Assembly: GCA_036346275.1 (NCBI GenBank)
Contig: CM070721.1
Coordinates: 7,142,452 to 7,206,451, forward strand
Length of the DNA stretch: 64,000 nt
Source of the DNA: Otatea glauca
Lineage: Eukaryota; Streptophyta; Magnoliopsida; Poales; Poaceae
Reading direction: 5' to 3'
Positions 1 through 9,984 of the stretch are shown here, one piece after another (position 1 is the first letter of the stretch; each line of letters opens with the position of its first letter). A program made the position numbers and the translations under genes. The notes beneath the pieces are model-generated. The model was given only the letters and a program-made list of their open reading frames with translations. It searched no databases and had not been told where the DNA came from.

Positions 1-1806
1 AGGTCTAATGAAACCTTTCTCTTGTAGTTCCTCAATCTGCTTTTTCATTTCCACTAATTCGTCGGTAGGCATCCGATATGGTCTCTTTGATATCGGTGCT
101 GTACCTGGTGCTAACTCGATAACGAACTCGATATCGCGGTCTGGTGGCAATCCTGGCAAATCTTCTGGAAACACGTCCGGGTATTCTCTGACTACTGGCA
201 CCTCTTCCATGCTGATGGCTTTCACGCTGTTGACCACTAACTGCCCATCGCGAACTGCGGTCGCTTGAAATTCTACCTTCTTGCCATTAGGGCCTTCCAA
301 AGTTACGATCCTTCGGCCACAATCCAAAACAACCTTATGCTTAGACAGCCAATCCATTCCAAGGATGACGTCTAGGGACTTAGCATCTATCAAGATAAGA
401 TTCGCTAGAAATTCTATCCCATCCATAAGCAACTTAGCTCCCAAACACCCAAGGCTAGATTTAAGCTCAGATCCTGGGGCTTGGACTAAGAGCACACACT
501 TAAGATTCACCACTTTAAATCCATTCTTGGTTGCAAAACTTTGAGAGACAAACGAATGCGAAGCTCGAATCAAACAAAGCAGGCAGTGTATCGAGTTAAC
601 CAGGAACTTACCCAGTACGACGTCTGTAGCTTCCTGAGCTCCACCTGCGGTGATGTGGGTGATCCTCCCACGCGCACTGTTGATTGCGGGGTTGCTCGGC
701 TTGACTGGCGCACGATTTCCTCCTGATGCTGGTGCCTTGGCAGGTGTTGTTCCCAAGTTGAAACGAACTGGTGTGATGCCTCCCTTCTGTGGACACCTAT
801 TAGAAAAGTGCCCTGGCTCATTGCATGTATAGCATCTTCTCACTGCAGACTGCTGACTCCCTCCTGGTGCATTGTTGCCCTGTGCTGGGGTCTGAAAATT
901 CTGATTGGCAGGGCGAGGTGCAGGGGTTGATGTCTTGTTCACGGCTGGTGGTTGGAACCTGGCAAATTGCTGTGGTGACATCCTCAAACATAGATGGTTT
1001 GGACGTCCACCCTGATTAGTCATCAAGCGCTTACGGTTTTCACCCAACTCTTTGCGCTTATCCTCTAGTATCAAAGCCTTATTCTCTAGCTCCTGAAAAT
1101 CTGGGAAATTGTGGGTGATCAGTCCCACCTGCAGTCCTGAATTTAGTCCCTTCATGAAGTGAGACTGCCTAGCTTTATCTGTCGCTACGTCTTCAGGGGC
1201 ATAGCGAGCTAACTGGGTAAATTTATTCAGGTATTCAGCCACTGGTTGGCCTCCTTGTTTCAGGGCCCTGAACTCTTCCTTCTTAAGATCCATCATTCCC
1301 TCTGGAACATGGTATTGGCGAAAAGCAGTAGTAAACTCCTCCCAAGTGATCTCTTGCGTAGCTCCATGTGCGGCACAATAATTCTCCCACCACTCTGCGG
1401 CGGTTCCTTCTAGTTGATGAGAGGCGTAGAGCACCTTCTCATTGCCTTCACATTGCGTGATGTGTAGCTTCTTCTCGATAGTCCTAAGCCAATCATCAGC
1501 TTCCAAAGGGTTCACATTTCCTGAAAAAGTTGGTGGCCAAGTCCTCATGAAATCTAACAGCTTGGAGTAAGGTTGAGGTCCACCATTGTTGTTCTGAGCT
1601 GTAGGGTGGTTGTTGGTTGCTGCTGCGTTGGTCATTTGCTGCATCTGCTGCATCATAGTCTGCATTAGTGGAGTTTGTGCAGCAAGAAACGCTCCCAGAT
1701 TCTGCATGTCAACTGGCGGTGGTTGAGGGCTGCCTCCATCATTGGGGTTGTCATTCTGGCGCAGTCCACTTCCTGAAGCACCGTTGTTTCCTCGAGTATT
1801 CACCAT
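1..1806 (-). CDS. gag-protease-reverse transcriptase polyprotein, N-terminal 602 codons
   Basis: Open from ATG at 1806 to the window edge with no stop. It opens MVNTRGNNGASGSG, followed by a Gln/Met-rich stretch (residues about 36-57) and a retrotransposon gag domain (about 80-250, with EWWENYCAAHG). A CCHC zinc knuckle (CYTCNEPGHFSNRC) lies near residue 345. The retropepsin-like region is about residues 395-500 (GMDWL near 502), and the approach to the RT domain (PYRMPTDELVEMKKQIEEL) is at the left edge. Gag forms the particle and the polyprotein drives reverse transcription and integration. Oddity: at 550-580 the catalytic Asp-Ser-Gly of the protease is not readable in frame. The bases for Phe-Asp-Ser are there, but two small indels shift the frame locally and the Gly codon is missing, so the protease is probably dead although the frame stays open. 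Confidence 0.88.
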   Translation of the reverse strand, partial: MVNTRGNNGASGSGLRQNDNPNDGGSPQPPPVDMQNLGAFLAAQTPLMQTMMQQMQQMTNAAATNNHPTAQNNNGGPQPYSKLLDFMRTWPPTFSGNVNPLEADDWLRTIEKKLHITQCEGNEKVLYASHQLEGTAAEWWENYCAAHGATQEITWEEFTTAFRQYHVPEGMMDLKKEEFRALKQGGQPVAEYLNKFTQLARYAPEDVATDKARQSHFMKGLNSGLQVGLITHNFPDFQELENKALILEDKRKELGENRKRLMTNQGGRPNHLCLRMSPQQFARFQPPAVNKTSTPAPRPANQNFQTPAQGNNAPGGSQQSAVRRCYTCNEPGHFSNRCPQKGGITPVRFNLGTTPAKAPASGGNRAPVKPSNPAINSARGRITHITAGGAQEATDVVLGKFLVNSIHCLLCLIRASHSFVSQSFATKNGFKVVNLKCVLLVQAPGSELKSSLGCLGAKLLMDGIEFLANLILIDAKSLDVILGMDWLSKHKVVLDCGRRIVTLEGPNGKKVEFQATAVRDGQLVVNSVKAISMEEVPVVREYPDVFPEDLPGLPPDRDIEFVIELAPGTAPISKRPYRMPTDELVEMKKQIEELQEKGFIRP

Positions 1807-3028
1807 CTGATGATTGCCTCTTGGGTTAGGAAAGGTAGATGTAGCATAGATAAGAAGCAAGAATTTCTAAAGCGGGGAGATAGGTTATACCCAACTGAAA
1901 TAATTCTTTATTTATTCTTAGTATGGCTGCTTATTTAAGCCTACAAGCTTTGCAACACATACTGCACACTCAGCATTACAAAGAAGCAAACTAAACACGA
2001 AACCTTAACATCAACTAAAGAGGTAAAGTCTAACTTAAAGACGCGACTCAACACTCGAGTCTCAACACAGCACCAAGGCTGACACTCACTCATCCAACCA
2101 CCCTGGCTGAGGCTGATCCGGCGCATACACCGGTGGGTGAGCTGGCATAGGAGCGAACCTATCCTGATGACCCACTCGGCTCCTCTGCAACAACAGGTCC
2201 AGACTCCCCTCCGCTCCCACTCGCTCCTCTGGATCCTCCTCGGACTCCTCACCGGCTCCTGAACTCCTCGAGTCACGCGCTCCAACTCGTCCTCGACCAC
2301 CTCTAGGGCCTCTCCCACCGGTGATCATCCCGATGGTCAAGCACGGTCACTTCAAGCTCCTGCTCTACCACTCTGAGTGCCTCGTACACAGTCTCCAGCT
2401 CCTGAGTAGTCTCTCTCATATGATCCTCCTAGGCAAGGGCGAACTCCGCAAGGTGTGTTGCGGTGGCACACTCGTCCTCCACGATCCGTCGGCGTCAGCA
2501 CGCTTGAACGTCTGGGTGAAGTCAGAACACTGAGTCGTGAAGTTCGTCGGCGTAGTCGCGGCAGACACGGCGAAGAGCAAGTCGAGCAACCTCCTGAATT
2601 GCAACCTCGTACGAGAATCTTCTGGCGGAGATGTTGATTGGCCTGCTAGCTTCCTCGTTCTCCCGAGCGTAGATAATCAACATGCAAATAAATCCCCGGT
2701 GTACACCATTAACTGACCAGTTGCCTCCTCGTTAAAGTGGACGGTAGAAGCCTCCAAGCGTCTGAAGAACTCTCCACAGCTCCATGGCGTAGCCGCCAGC
2801 TGACTCCTCGAAGGTTGGAACGATCGGCATCTACTCCACAAGAACTTTGAATAAGTTCTCCTCCCGAAACGGCAAGTAAAACGGGTAAATTCAGCAAAGG
2901 CGAGAAGTAGAGAATAAGATGAGTCGAGAGTGTTTTATTAGTCAACTTTAGATTTTTCTTTAGAAAATAATTTTGAACTCACACAGGACACCTCCATGCT
3001 ATCTAGGGCCAAGACCTACAGTCAGTAT
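1807..3028 (-). other. gypsy leader (5' untranslated region)
   Basis: DNA between the primer-binding site and the gag ATG. It is GC-rich between about 2080 and 2650 and holds minus-strand frames of up to 125 codons (2318 to 1941) with no recognisable domain. I treat these as chance frames in the leader. Confidence 0.6.
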
Positions 3029-3040
3029 GCTCTGATACCA
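3029..3040 (-). other. Primer-binding site, initiator Met-tRNA type
   Basis: On the minus strand this reads TGGTATCAGAGC, the standard plant retrotransposon site complementary to the 3' end of initiator methionine tRNA. It lies four bases inside the LTR end. It fixes the element's orientation and the inner LTR border. Confidence 0.9.
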
Positions 3041-3044
3041 CCTC

Positions 3045-6038
3045 TGTAAGGACCCGAATCCACTGATTTGAACCCATTGTGTTTACCGCACTAGTCCCAG
3101 GATCAACGCTAGTGCACACAGCTTAACATTGGTATATATCACATCATACTCAATGATAATAGAATAATAATTCATTTATTGATATAGCTAAATGTATGAT
3201 CTTATGACCAACTTACATTATTAAGCCACACAGGGCAAAACTGGAAGTATAAGCTAATACTTAAGCAGCGGACAGAAGAAAACGTAGATAGCTCATCGCC
3301 ACCACAGTAAACCGACAAGGCTCGGACCCTAATGACTCGCGTCCTCTTGGACTTCTTCTTCCAACACAGGTGTAGATTCTTCAACTGTTGATTATTGTTG
3401 TTGGCAAGGGTGAGTACTTAAAGCACTCAACAAGTTGTGCACAGAATGCAATTCTATGTATCTATATGCAAGGCTTATTCCAATGGATAGGCTATCATGG
3501 CTATTTTGCAATAAGCAGCATTTATGAACAAATATAACAAATAGATTGCAAAGAATGTAAAACAAATAACAATAGTAAATAAACTCAGTATTTCTCAAGT
3601 AAACCAAGTTTCCAATCCTAAGTCAATTTCCATCTTCCATATGGCATTCCGCCATCCCAACCAAGTTATCCAATTAATTAAGCTAACCCTTAATCAGAAT
3701 TCCGAGCATTGCTCAATACATGAGCACGGCTATCCGAATAGTTTCACACTCTGCAGAGGTTATGCACTTTACCCACGTGATACAACCAAACACCACCAAG
3801 GCGAGTGATTATAACAAAGCCTTTACAATGCACTGACTTAACCTAATACTACCCGCTAAGGTTTCAACACTGGTGGGACTGGTTACCACATCCAGGGCCC
3901 CCTCTTGCGCCATGTGAATTACTCCATAACTCGGGAATTCACACCGACCACGATAGTACCAAAATTAAGACATTGCAAATTACTCACCTAGGCTGGCCCA
4001 TACCAGACATGTGGTTGCATGATTGACTCATGTCAAAGGCTTGCAAGGTTAAGTCCTTAGTGTGATCAAGGCAAGACATCCACATATCCTCTGCCCATCG
4101 GGCCCACCTTGGCATCCTCGCCCCTTGTCACTTGCCCCAATCTAAGTGATTATCACCCAATTGATTACCAAGCACCACGTGCCATCAACAATTCAACATC
4201 GTTGCGTGACATGACTCGCCACAACAACTCAATCTCATCGTGTGATCCCACACGACACACAAGTTCATAACATTGTTCCATATTCCATTAATCAAGATTA
4301 TGTATCAATGATTCTAACACATTTGATGACGTGGCAAGGCTAAGCAACTAGTATGGACTAATCCTCCAATGTTGATTATAATTATTAACCAACTATATTT
4401 AACCAATCTAGGGTGACAATGGATCATGGCATACAATGACAAGGTAGGGTATAGATCAATCTGGTATATTAGCTAACCCAATCTAATTTGAAACAATTGT
4501 ATACTTGAAATATATGCAATAGGGTAAAACGAATATAGCAATTTTATAAACATGGGTTCAACATGATCAAAGCACAACTTGCTTTGGAATAGGTCCTGAT
4601 CTGGTTCTGGAACTTGCTCTTGAGTTCTTTGGATCTTCCTCCAAGCGTCGCACAATTCAACGCTCACGCGCATCAAGAAAAAAAGCAAATAAATGCCAAA
4701 ACAGAGAGCAATTTAACTCAAAAAATCAAATAAAATTCACCATTAAATATATCTCAATTTTAAATTTTTTTAGAAATTGGAATCACTCAAATCCGAGTTA
4801 CGATGCAAAAGATATAGCCTTTTGAAGTTTGAAATAAATACTGAAATTGCAAAAATCAGAAAATCAGAATTAACAGATTTATTTTTAAATCTAAAAACAG
4901 ATTATTGCGTCATCATGACGGCACGCTGATGTCAGCCCTGGCGCAAGCCAATCAGAGCTTGCCACGTGGTTCCGGTGCATAGACCCGGTCCACGGCGTCG
5001 GGTCGGTTCACCGCAGACGCGGTCCATGGCGCATCGGCCTCTGCACCCGCCACACGTCGGCTCCCGATTGGTTGCGGTGGCGGCGTGATCTAGCGCACTC
5101 AGATCCCATCGAACGGTTGCCGACCGAAGCACACGCGGCAAAATCTCAAGCTTGGGTTTTAGATCCAACGGACAGCGTTTAACAGAGGTTTTACGGCTCA
5201 CCGAGACCACGCGGCTAAATCTGAGACGTCGAGCGATGATCCGACGGTCCGAAGCTTCTCCCACTGCTAATGGCGTCGCCGAGATGAAACCCGCCGGCGA
5301 GGAAGACGACGACACTCCACGAGGCGCTCCGGCGAGTTCTGGACGACAAAGCCTTGCGGTTCTGATGCGGCGCGGGACAAGGATCTCAACGCACCCGACG
5401 GCTCCTTAAATAGGCGCATTTGGAGGGCGTGCGGGCGAGGACATGGACTCCGAGTCCACCGGAGACACGGCGGCGCGGCGGAAGAGTCCAAACGAGACGA
5501 TAAACGGACACCCTACGATTTAAGATCAACGCCATGCCTCGCGCAACGCGGCACAATCAACGCTGTTCCAAGGATCTACGGCCATGAGTCTAGGGTTTCC
5601 CACGCTGCTCCCACCGCTTCTGATGATGATCCAACAACCAACGCCAAAACTTCTAGAAGCTAGGTTCAAGGGTCGCACGAGCGGCTGGCTCGCAAATGTG
5701 GATGGGCTACGCCCGACACTATTCCTGTGTTTTACCAGATTTTAACATTTAAAATAATTCCAGAAATTCACTTAATTGATTTTAGGCAAATAAATAATCA
5801 GGAAAAATCCCAGAAAATTCTCAAAAATACCTTGAGACATCCTGGACTCAAATAAAATATTTTTGGCAAAACTTTATTTTAACTTTGCACAAATTTAAAT
5901 AGATTTGAACAAAAGGGCAATAAACTTGATTTGAAATTAATTCAAATAAATCCAGAAAAATCCAATTAAATTCCAGAAAATCACAAATGCACATTTAAGA
6001 AATAAATTAATATTTAAGCCAATTTTTGGGATGTTACA
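3045..6038 (-). repeat. 5' LTR of the gypsy element (2,994 bp)
   Basis: On the minus strand it starts TGTAACATCCCAAAAATT and ends GGGTCCTTACA, giving TGT...ACA termini. The inner border is set by the primer-binding site and the outer border by the return to MULE transposase sequence. Minus-strand CCTATTTAAGG (plus 5404-5414) is a plausible TATA box. The stretch 4930-5560 is GC-rich and yields several overlapping short frames that I do not regard as genes. Confidence 0.85.
5406..5412 (-). promoter_or_regulatory. Candidate TATA box of the LTR promoter
   Basis: TATTTAA on the minus strand in a GC-rich setting about 630 bp into the LTR. It is the best TATA-like site I see in the LTR; position and composition fit a promoter but this is inference. 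Confidence 0.4.
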
Positions 6039-7269
6039 ACAAGGATAGCTGGTTGTGGTTCCTGACTCTACTCAAGAGCCGGGTCATCGGTAGCCGGGAA
6101 CGCGTATGCGTTGTCTCGGACAGGAACAAAGGCCTCCTCCACGCGTTGGATGTCATGCACGATAGCACGTCTTCCGAGACTAGCTGGCCCGATGTCGAGA
6201 GAAGATGGTGCATGCGCCACCTTGGTTCGAACCTGTACACAAGGTACAAGAACAAGGCCCTGGTCAAGAGATTCAAAGCTATGTGCCTGCAGGACGAAGC
6301 ACACAAGTTCAACGCGATATGGACGCAGCTACACGAGACCACACGGAAGATGATGGAGGACGACCAATCCCAGGAGCTGCAACTCTGTTCGCAAATGGTG
6401 GGAGGCCAGAGCATGGTTTCTTGGACTTGGCCCACCTTCAGCCAGTGGATCGCGGGGAAGCCAGCAGAGCGGTGGGCGCTACTCCACGACACGAACGGAG
6501 CGTGGTATGGACGAACCATAACTTAACGCAAATCATTTGACCTCCTTGTATTCATTTCCATACAAGCTGACATACACCATCATAGGTACAACGTGATGAT
6601 AACAAACATAGCGGAGGCGTTCAACAACGTCCTGAAGGGTGTGCGCGCTCTTCCGTTATGTTCAATCATTGAGCTCACATTCTACCAAGCGGATTACTTT
6701 CCGAGATCACAAATGTGGCCGAGGCGCAAGGCCACCACAGCGTCGCACCTGCAGTGGAGAAGATGCTCGCAGAGAGAAGGAAGAAGGTGCACTTCCACCG
6801 CACAAGGATTTATGACCTGGGGAGGAATAAATTTGAGGTCTTGTGCAAGCGCAGTGTCGCGGGGGACACCGTGCAACAGTGTCAGCTAAGGGGTGAGCAA
6901 ATGACGTGGATGTGCAACAAGCTGAAGCTTCAACACATTCCGTGCTCCCATGTGCTCGCCGCATGTCGCGACATGGGTGGGAACGATGCATCGCAGTACA
7001 TCTTGCCTTAGTACACCGTGCATGCTTTGAAGAACACATGGCGTCCAAAGATGAGTTCGTTCACGATCGGAGCGAACTACAAGATTGTTGAAGGCCCAAC
7101 CTGGAAACCATATCCCGCGACTAGACGCACACAACATGGGAGGCCAAGGGGCACCAGATTGCAAGGTGACATGGACGCGGCTGATGTAGTGGACGATTTG
7201 CGAAAATGCAAATTATGTAAACAACCTGGAAACGACCGTAGGAGGTGCCCCATTCAACCCAGTATGTAG
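6039..7269 (+). pseudogene. MULE-1 transposase, C-terminal half, broken
   Basis: MULE (DDE-type) transposase that would cut and paste the element. Visible parts: SWLWFL right after the gypsy junction, the second-Asp motif CVVSDRNKGLLHAL (about 6105-6150), and CMRHLGSNLYTRYKNK (about 6211-6255). An intron at 6505-6585 (G|GTATGG...CATAG|G) joins to YNVMITNIAEAFNNV. A SWIM-type finger lies at about 6900-6970 and a CCHC-like knuckle at 7207-7250. Defects: the gypsy insertion, a frameshift near 6690, a TAG in place of Tyr at about 7010, loss of the first SWIM Cys (reads TWMC where MULE-2 has TCTC), and His to Asn in the knuckle (CKLCKQPGND). It is better preserved between 6039 and 6526 than MULE-2. 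Confidence 0.85.
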
Positions 7270-7670
7270 TCATTTGGCTTTGATTATGTGCGAAATGTTC
7301 TCTGCCACCCAATGTATCATGTTTAATCACCCTTGTGTTGCCAAATTTGATGCCAGCTTTCTCTGAAGTTTTCTTTCTTAATTTGTTATATATACTAGTC
7401 TTGTCAAATCACTCTTGTGTTGTCATCTTCGTAATACAGTGATGCCAGCTTCTCTTAAGCTGTCGGAATTTTTAATTGTAGCTCATAGTCATGTCAAATC
7501 ACCCATGTGTTGTCCGTCTGCATGCTTTCTCATAGTGGACTATTGACGACGACACCCCAAATTTCTTCGCGAACGCTGATGTGACAAGACGCTATCGCCT
7601 TTCTCAAGCTGATTCGACAATACTCTGCACACCACCAAGCGACACAACACTACCCATCTCAGGCCAGCAG
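7270..7670 (+). other. MULE-1 spacer between transposase and repeat array
   Basis: Noncoding 3' region of the transposase gene. It contains three loose repeats of a motif like GTCAAATCACCCATGTGTTGTC (about 7404, 7491 and a degenerate one near 7325) spaced roughly 90-100 bp. The same layout recurs in MULE-2 at about 33600-33840. Confidence 0.5.
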
Positions 7671-8010
7671 AGGGTAACAGGTCAAGCAGCTTTTGACAGA
7701 GGGTGACAGGTCGTGCGGCTTTGGACAGAGGGTAACAGGTCGTGCGGCTTTTGATAGAGGGTGACAGGTCGTGCGGCTTTCGACAGAGGGAGACAGGTTG
7801 TGCAGCTTTCGACAGAGGGTGACACGTCGTGCAGCTTTCGACAGAGGGTGACACGTCGTGCAACCTTTGACAGAGGGTGACAGGTTGTGCAGCTTTTCTG
7901 AGAGGGTTACAAGTCGTGCAGCTTTTCTCAGAAGGTGATAGGTCATGCAGCTTTGATGATGGGTGACATGTCGCGAAGCTTTTCACAGAGGATGCCAGGC
8001 CGTCAAAATC
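7671..8010 (+). repeat. 29-bp tandem array, MULE-1 right array
   Basis: About eleven imperfect copies of a unit like GGGTGACAGGTCGTGCGGCT plus a short spacer (TTTGACAGA). It lies between the transposase 3' end and the TATA box of the second MULE gene. The same unit occurs in MULE-2 at 33972-34285 in this orientation and at 30071-30504 in the opposite orientation. Confidence 0.85.
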
Positions 8011-8051
8011 GACAAGTGCTGTAGTTGCGTGGAGTAACCCCTCACCACCAC

Positions 8052-8058
8052 TATAAAA
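8052..8058 (+). promoter_or_regulatory. TATA box of second MULE gene (MULE-1)
   Basis: TATAAAA in the context CACCACTATAAAACCGG, 74 bp upstream of the ATG at 8132 and just after the 29-bp array. The conserved equivalent in MULE-2 is at 34333. Position and conservation make it the likely promoter of the GRF-like gene. Confidence 0.65.
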
Positions 8059-8131
8059 CCGGCCGAGGGGTAGACATCCAACGCCGCCAAACCAGCCATA
8101 AAACGTCGGTTGAATCTAGAGAAATTTGGGC

Positions 8132-9553
8132 ATGATGTCGTTCTACCGTCGCCTCTTCGGCAAGCAGGACTTATCCCGCCCCGAATACCCGGATTCCAGT
8201 AGCGTCGACGCCCCAGTTCTGCCAGAGTTGCCCCGACCCAAATACGACTGCAACCTTCCAGTGAAGATGATGCAATCTACCCATGGAGAGACGGCTGCCC
8301 ACGATCACTACTGCTGTGCCCGCCCCTACCGGGTAAACCTAATGGTGTCCATACAATACAGGGTTACAATACCATTTCATTCACCATTCTTCCTTTTTTT
8401 AGCACAACGACTGGTGTTGCTTCTTCCAATGGATCGATGGGCTGGAACGACGTGACAACGAATTTCTCTACAACTGCCATGACGCCTACCCCGCTTCGCC
8501 CGAGAACTTCACCCGGTGGGAGAGGCCGCCAGGATATGTCCCCGTTCTAGATCGACCAGAGTCCAGGGCTGGTGGGCAAGGGGCCAACCAATCGGTGAGT
8601 CTCATGCGATATACTCCTGTTTCACTCACATAGTAGTAATTCTAAACCAGTTCATCGCATACAAGAGTTCAAAAAGAAAATTGCAAAATTGCTCAAGTCA
8701 AAGGACAAACCTCCTCAAGGGCCACCCGCAAGCCCCGACTTGCGAACACGGCTCGTGGCGGTGGTTGATACCTCGATGATGATCTAGCGGATCGAGATTC
8801 TATCGGTGCCCCTTTGCCGAGGATGAATGGTGCGGCTACTTCAACTGGTGGACTCGAGATATACCACCCGCATCTCAAACTTCCAAAGATGGGATAACTG
8901 GGTGGAGCAACCCTCTCCGTGGTGCTACTACTGCCCAGAAAAGCCACACCACGAGTACGCCTACGGTATTATTCAACGACCACAACGGGCATACTGCATT
9001 GACTGTAGGGCACGCTTCTGGTTGTACAAGGGTAAGCCCAACACACACCTCTTGCAACATATTGGAGTGCGAGCCAAAACAGGGCAGGCGTCTCGGCAAG
9101 TCTTCGCCAACGGCCAGCGCACCAGAAGTGCAAGAGGGTACCTCCTCTCGAAGAGGAAGGGACAAGGGGAAGCAGCCGGCTAAGGTCCGCACCACGCAAC
9201 AAATCCTTGACGCGTTACGTAGACCATCCGGGAACCCGGGTGGTATTAACATAGAGGACGCCGGGAATCGGGATAACATGCCCATATGGGAGGGAATAAA
9301 TCCACTAAAAAGACCGTAAAATTCATCTTATACACCCGAGACGCATTTACATAGGCCACCCAATGGGCGATACTTGGAGCATCATGGATCCCCATGGAGT
9401 TCTTTCATAGTAGGGATTGAGTTGTGTCCGAGAACAAATCGCGAAATTTACACGGGTGATGTAATATGCAGAAAATGTCGGATATCATTCCCGCTCTACC
9501 CAGATAGGCGGAATGATCACTTGTTCCACCATGACAAACTGTGCTTTCGTTAG
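8132..9553 (+). pseudogene. Second MULE gene: Cys/His-rich protein with GRF-like zinc fingers (MULE-1 copy)
   Basis: Starts MMSFYRRLFGKQDL at 8132. Exon 1 ends at 8332 (CGG|GTAAAC); exon 2 is 8403-8594 (TTTAG|CAC ... TCG|GTGAGT); more exons run to TAG 9551-9553. The exon 1/exon 2 join gives YCCARPYR-HNDWCCFFQWIDG, which resembles a GRF zinc finger (Cys pair, Arg-Pro-Tyr-Arg, Cys, FFQWID). A second GRF-like block lies near 8795-8865 but is damaged here. Then come CYYCPEK, YCIDCRARFWLY...HLLQH and, near the end, CRKCRISFPLYP...HLFHHDKLC. Defects: deletions near 8750-8780 and 8845-8870 break the frame. Role unknown; by position it could be an accessory protein like the second gene of maize MuDR, but I see no similarity to that protein. 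MULE-2 holds the better copy of the middle part. Confidence 0.7.
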
Positions 9554-9984
9554 TTAGTTCATCAAGCAATTTCGTCACTATTGTAATGCCCTTGTAATAT
9601 AATCTAATCTATTGCTTATTTCATCATCTGAACTTTCGGTGTATGTGCCCTTATATATATTCAACAAATAATTTAAGTGCTTCATGGGAACTATTCATAA
9701 CATGAGTTGTTGTCAACTATAATACTTAGGGTTATTGCACTAGTGGAAATTAGATGCAAAGCAAGGTGTAAATTAAATATTTTTCCAGAATATGGTAGTG
9801 CATATATGAAAGATCACATGTGGTCTATTGTTCATAAAAATTCCATTTAGACATGATATTTTACTGACATTGAAAAGGCTAAAAATCATTACATGAGTTG
9901 TTGTCGACTATAATACTTAGGTTATTTCACTAGTGGAAATTAGATGCAAAGCAAGGTGTAAATTACATATTTTTCCGAATATAC
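9554..9984 (+). repeat. MULE-1 subterminal 192-bp repeats
   Basis: Noncoding AT-rich DNA downstream of the second gene. A unit starting CATGAGTTGTTGTC appears at 9702 and again at 9892, about 191 bp apart, each with ACTAGTGGAAATTAGATGCA and GCAAGGTGTAAATTA. The second unit runs into the TIR. MULE-2 has the same pair at 35974 and 36166. Confidence 0.75.

Larger units (their letters stand above)
1..6038 (-). mobile_element. Ty3/gypsy LTR retrotransposon, 5' part (3' part outside window)
   Basis: The element reads right to left: LTR (6038 to 3045), primer-binding site (3040 to 3029), leader, then a gag-pol reading frame that runs off the left edge. The LTR has the termini TGTAACATCCC...CCTTACA. 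The base after the LTR opens directly into MULE transposase coding sequence, and the likely 5-bp target duplication is ACAAG at 6039-6043 (the equivalent MULE-2 site reads ACAAT). The other copy of the duplication lies outside the window. Order and motifs show Ty3/gypsy; I cannot assign a named rice family. It is the youngest visible layer of the nest because it interrupts MULE-1. Confidence 0.9.

Noticed and set aside
1941..2318. 125-codon frame in the gypsy leader as a possible extra gene
   Set aside because: No domain, overlaps other frames of similar length, and sits between primer-binding site and gag.
6034..6519. 161-codon minus frame opposite the MULE-1 transposase
   Set aside because: Shadow of the plus-strand transposase exon, which has the DDE-family motifs.
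7671..8010. Regular 29-bp repeats that look CRISPR-like
   Set aside because: Units are head-to-tail with no unique spacers, and they lie inside a plant MULE together with an inverted counterpart.
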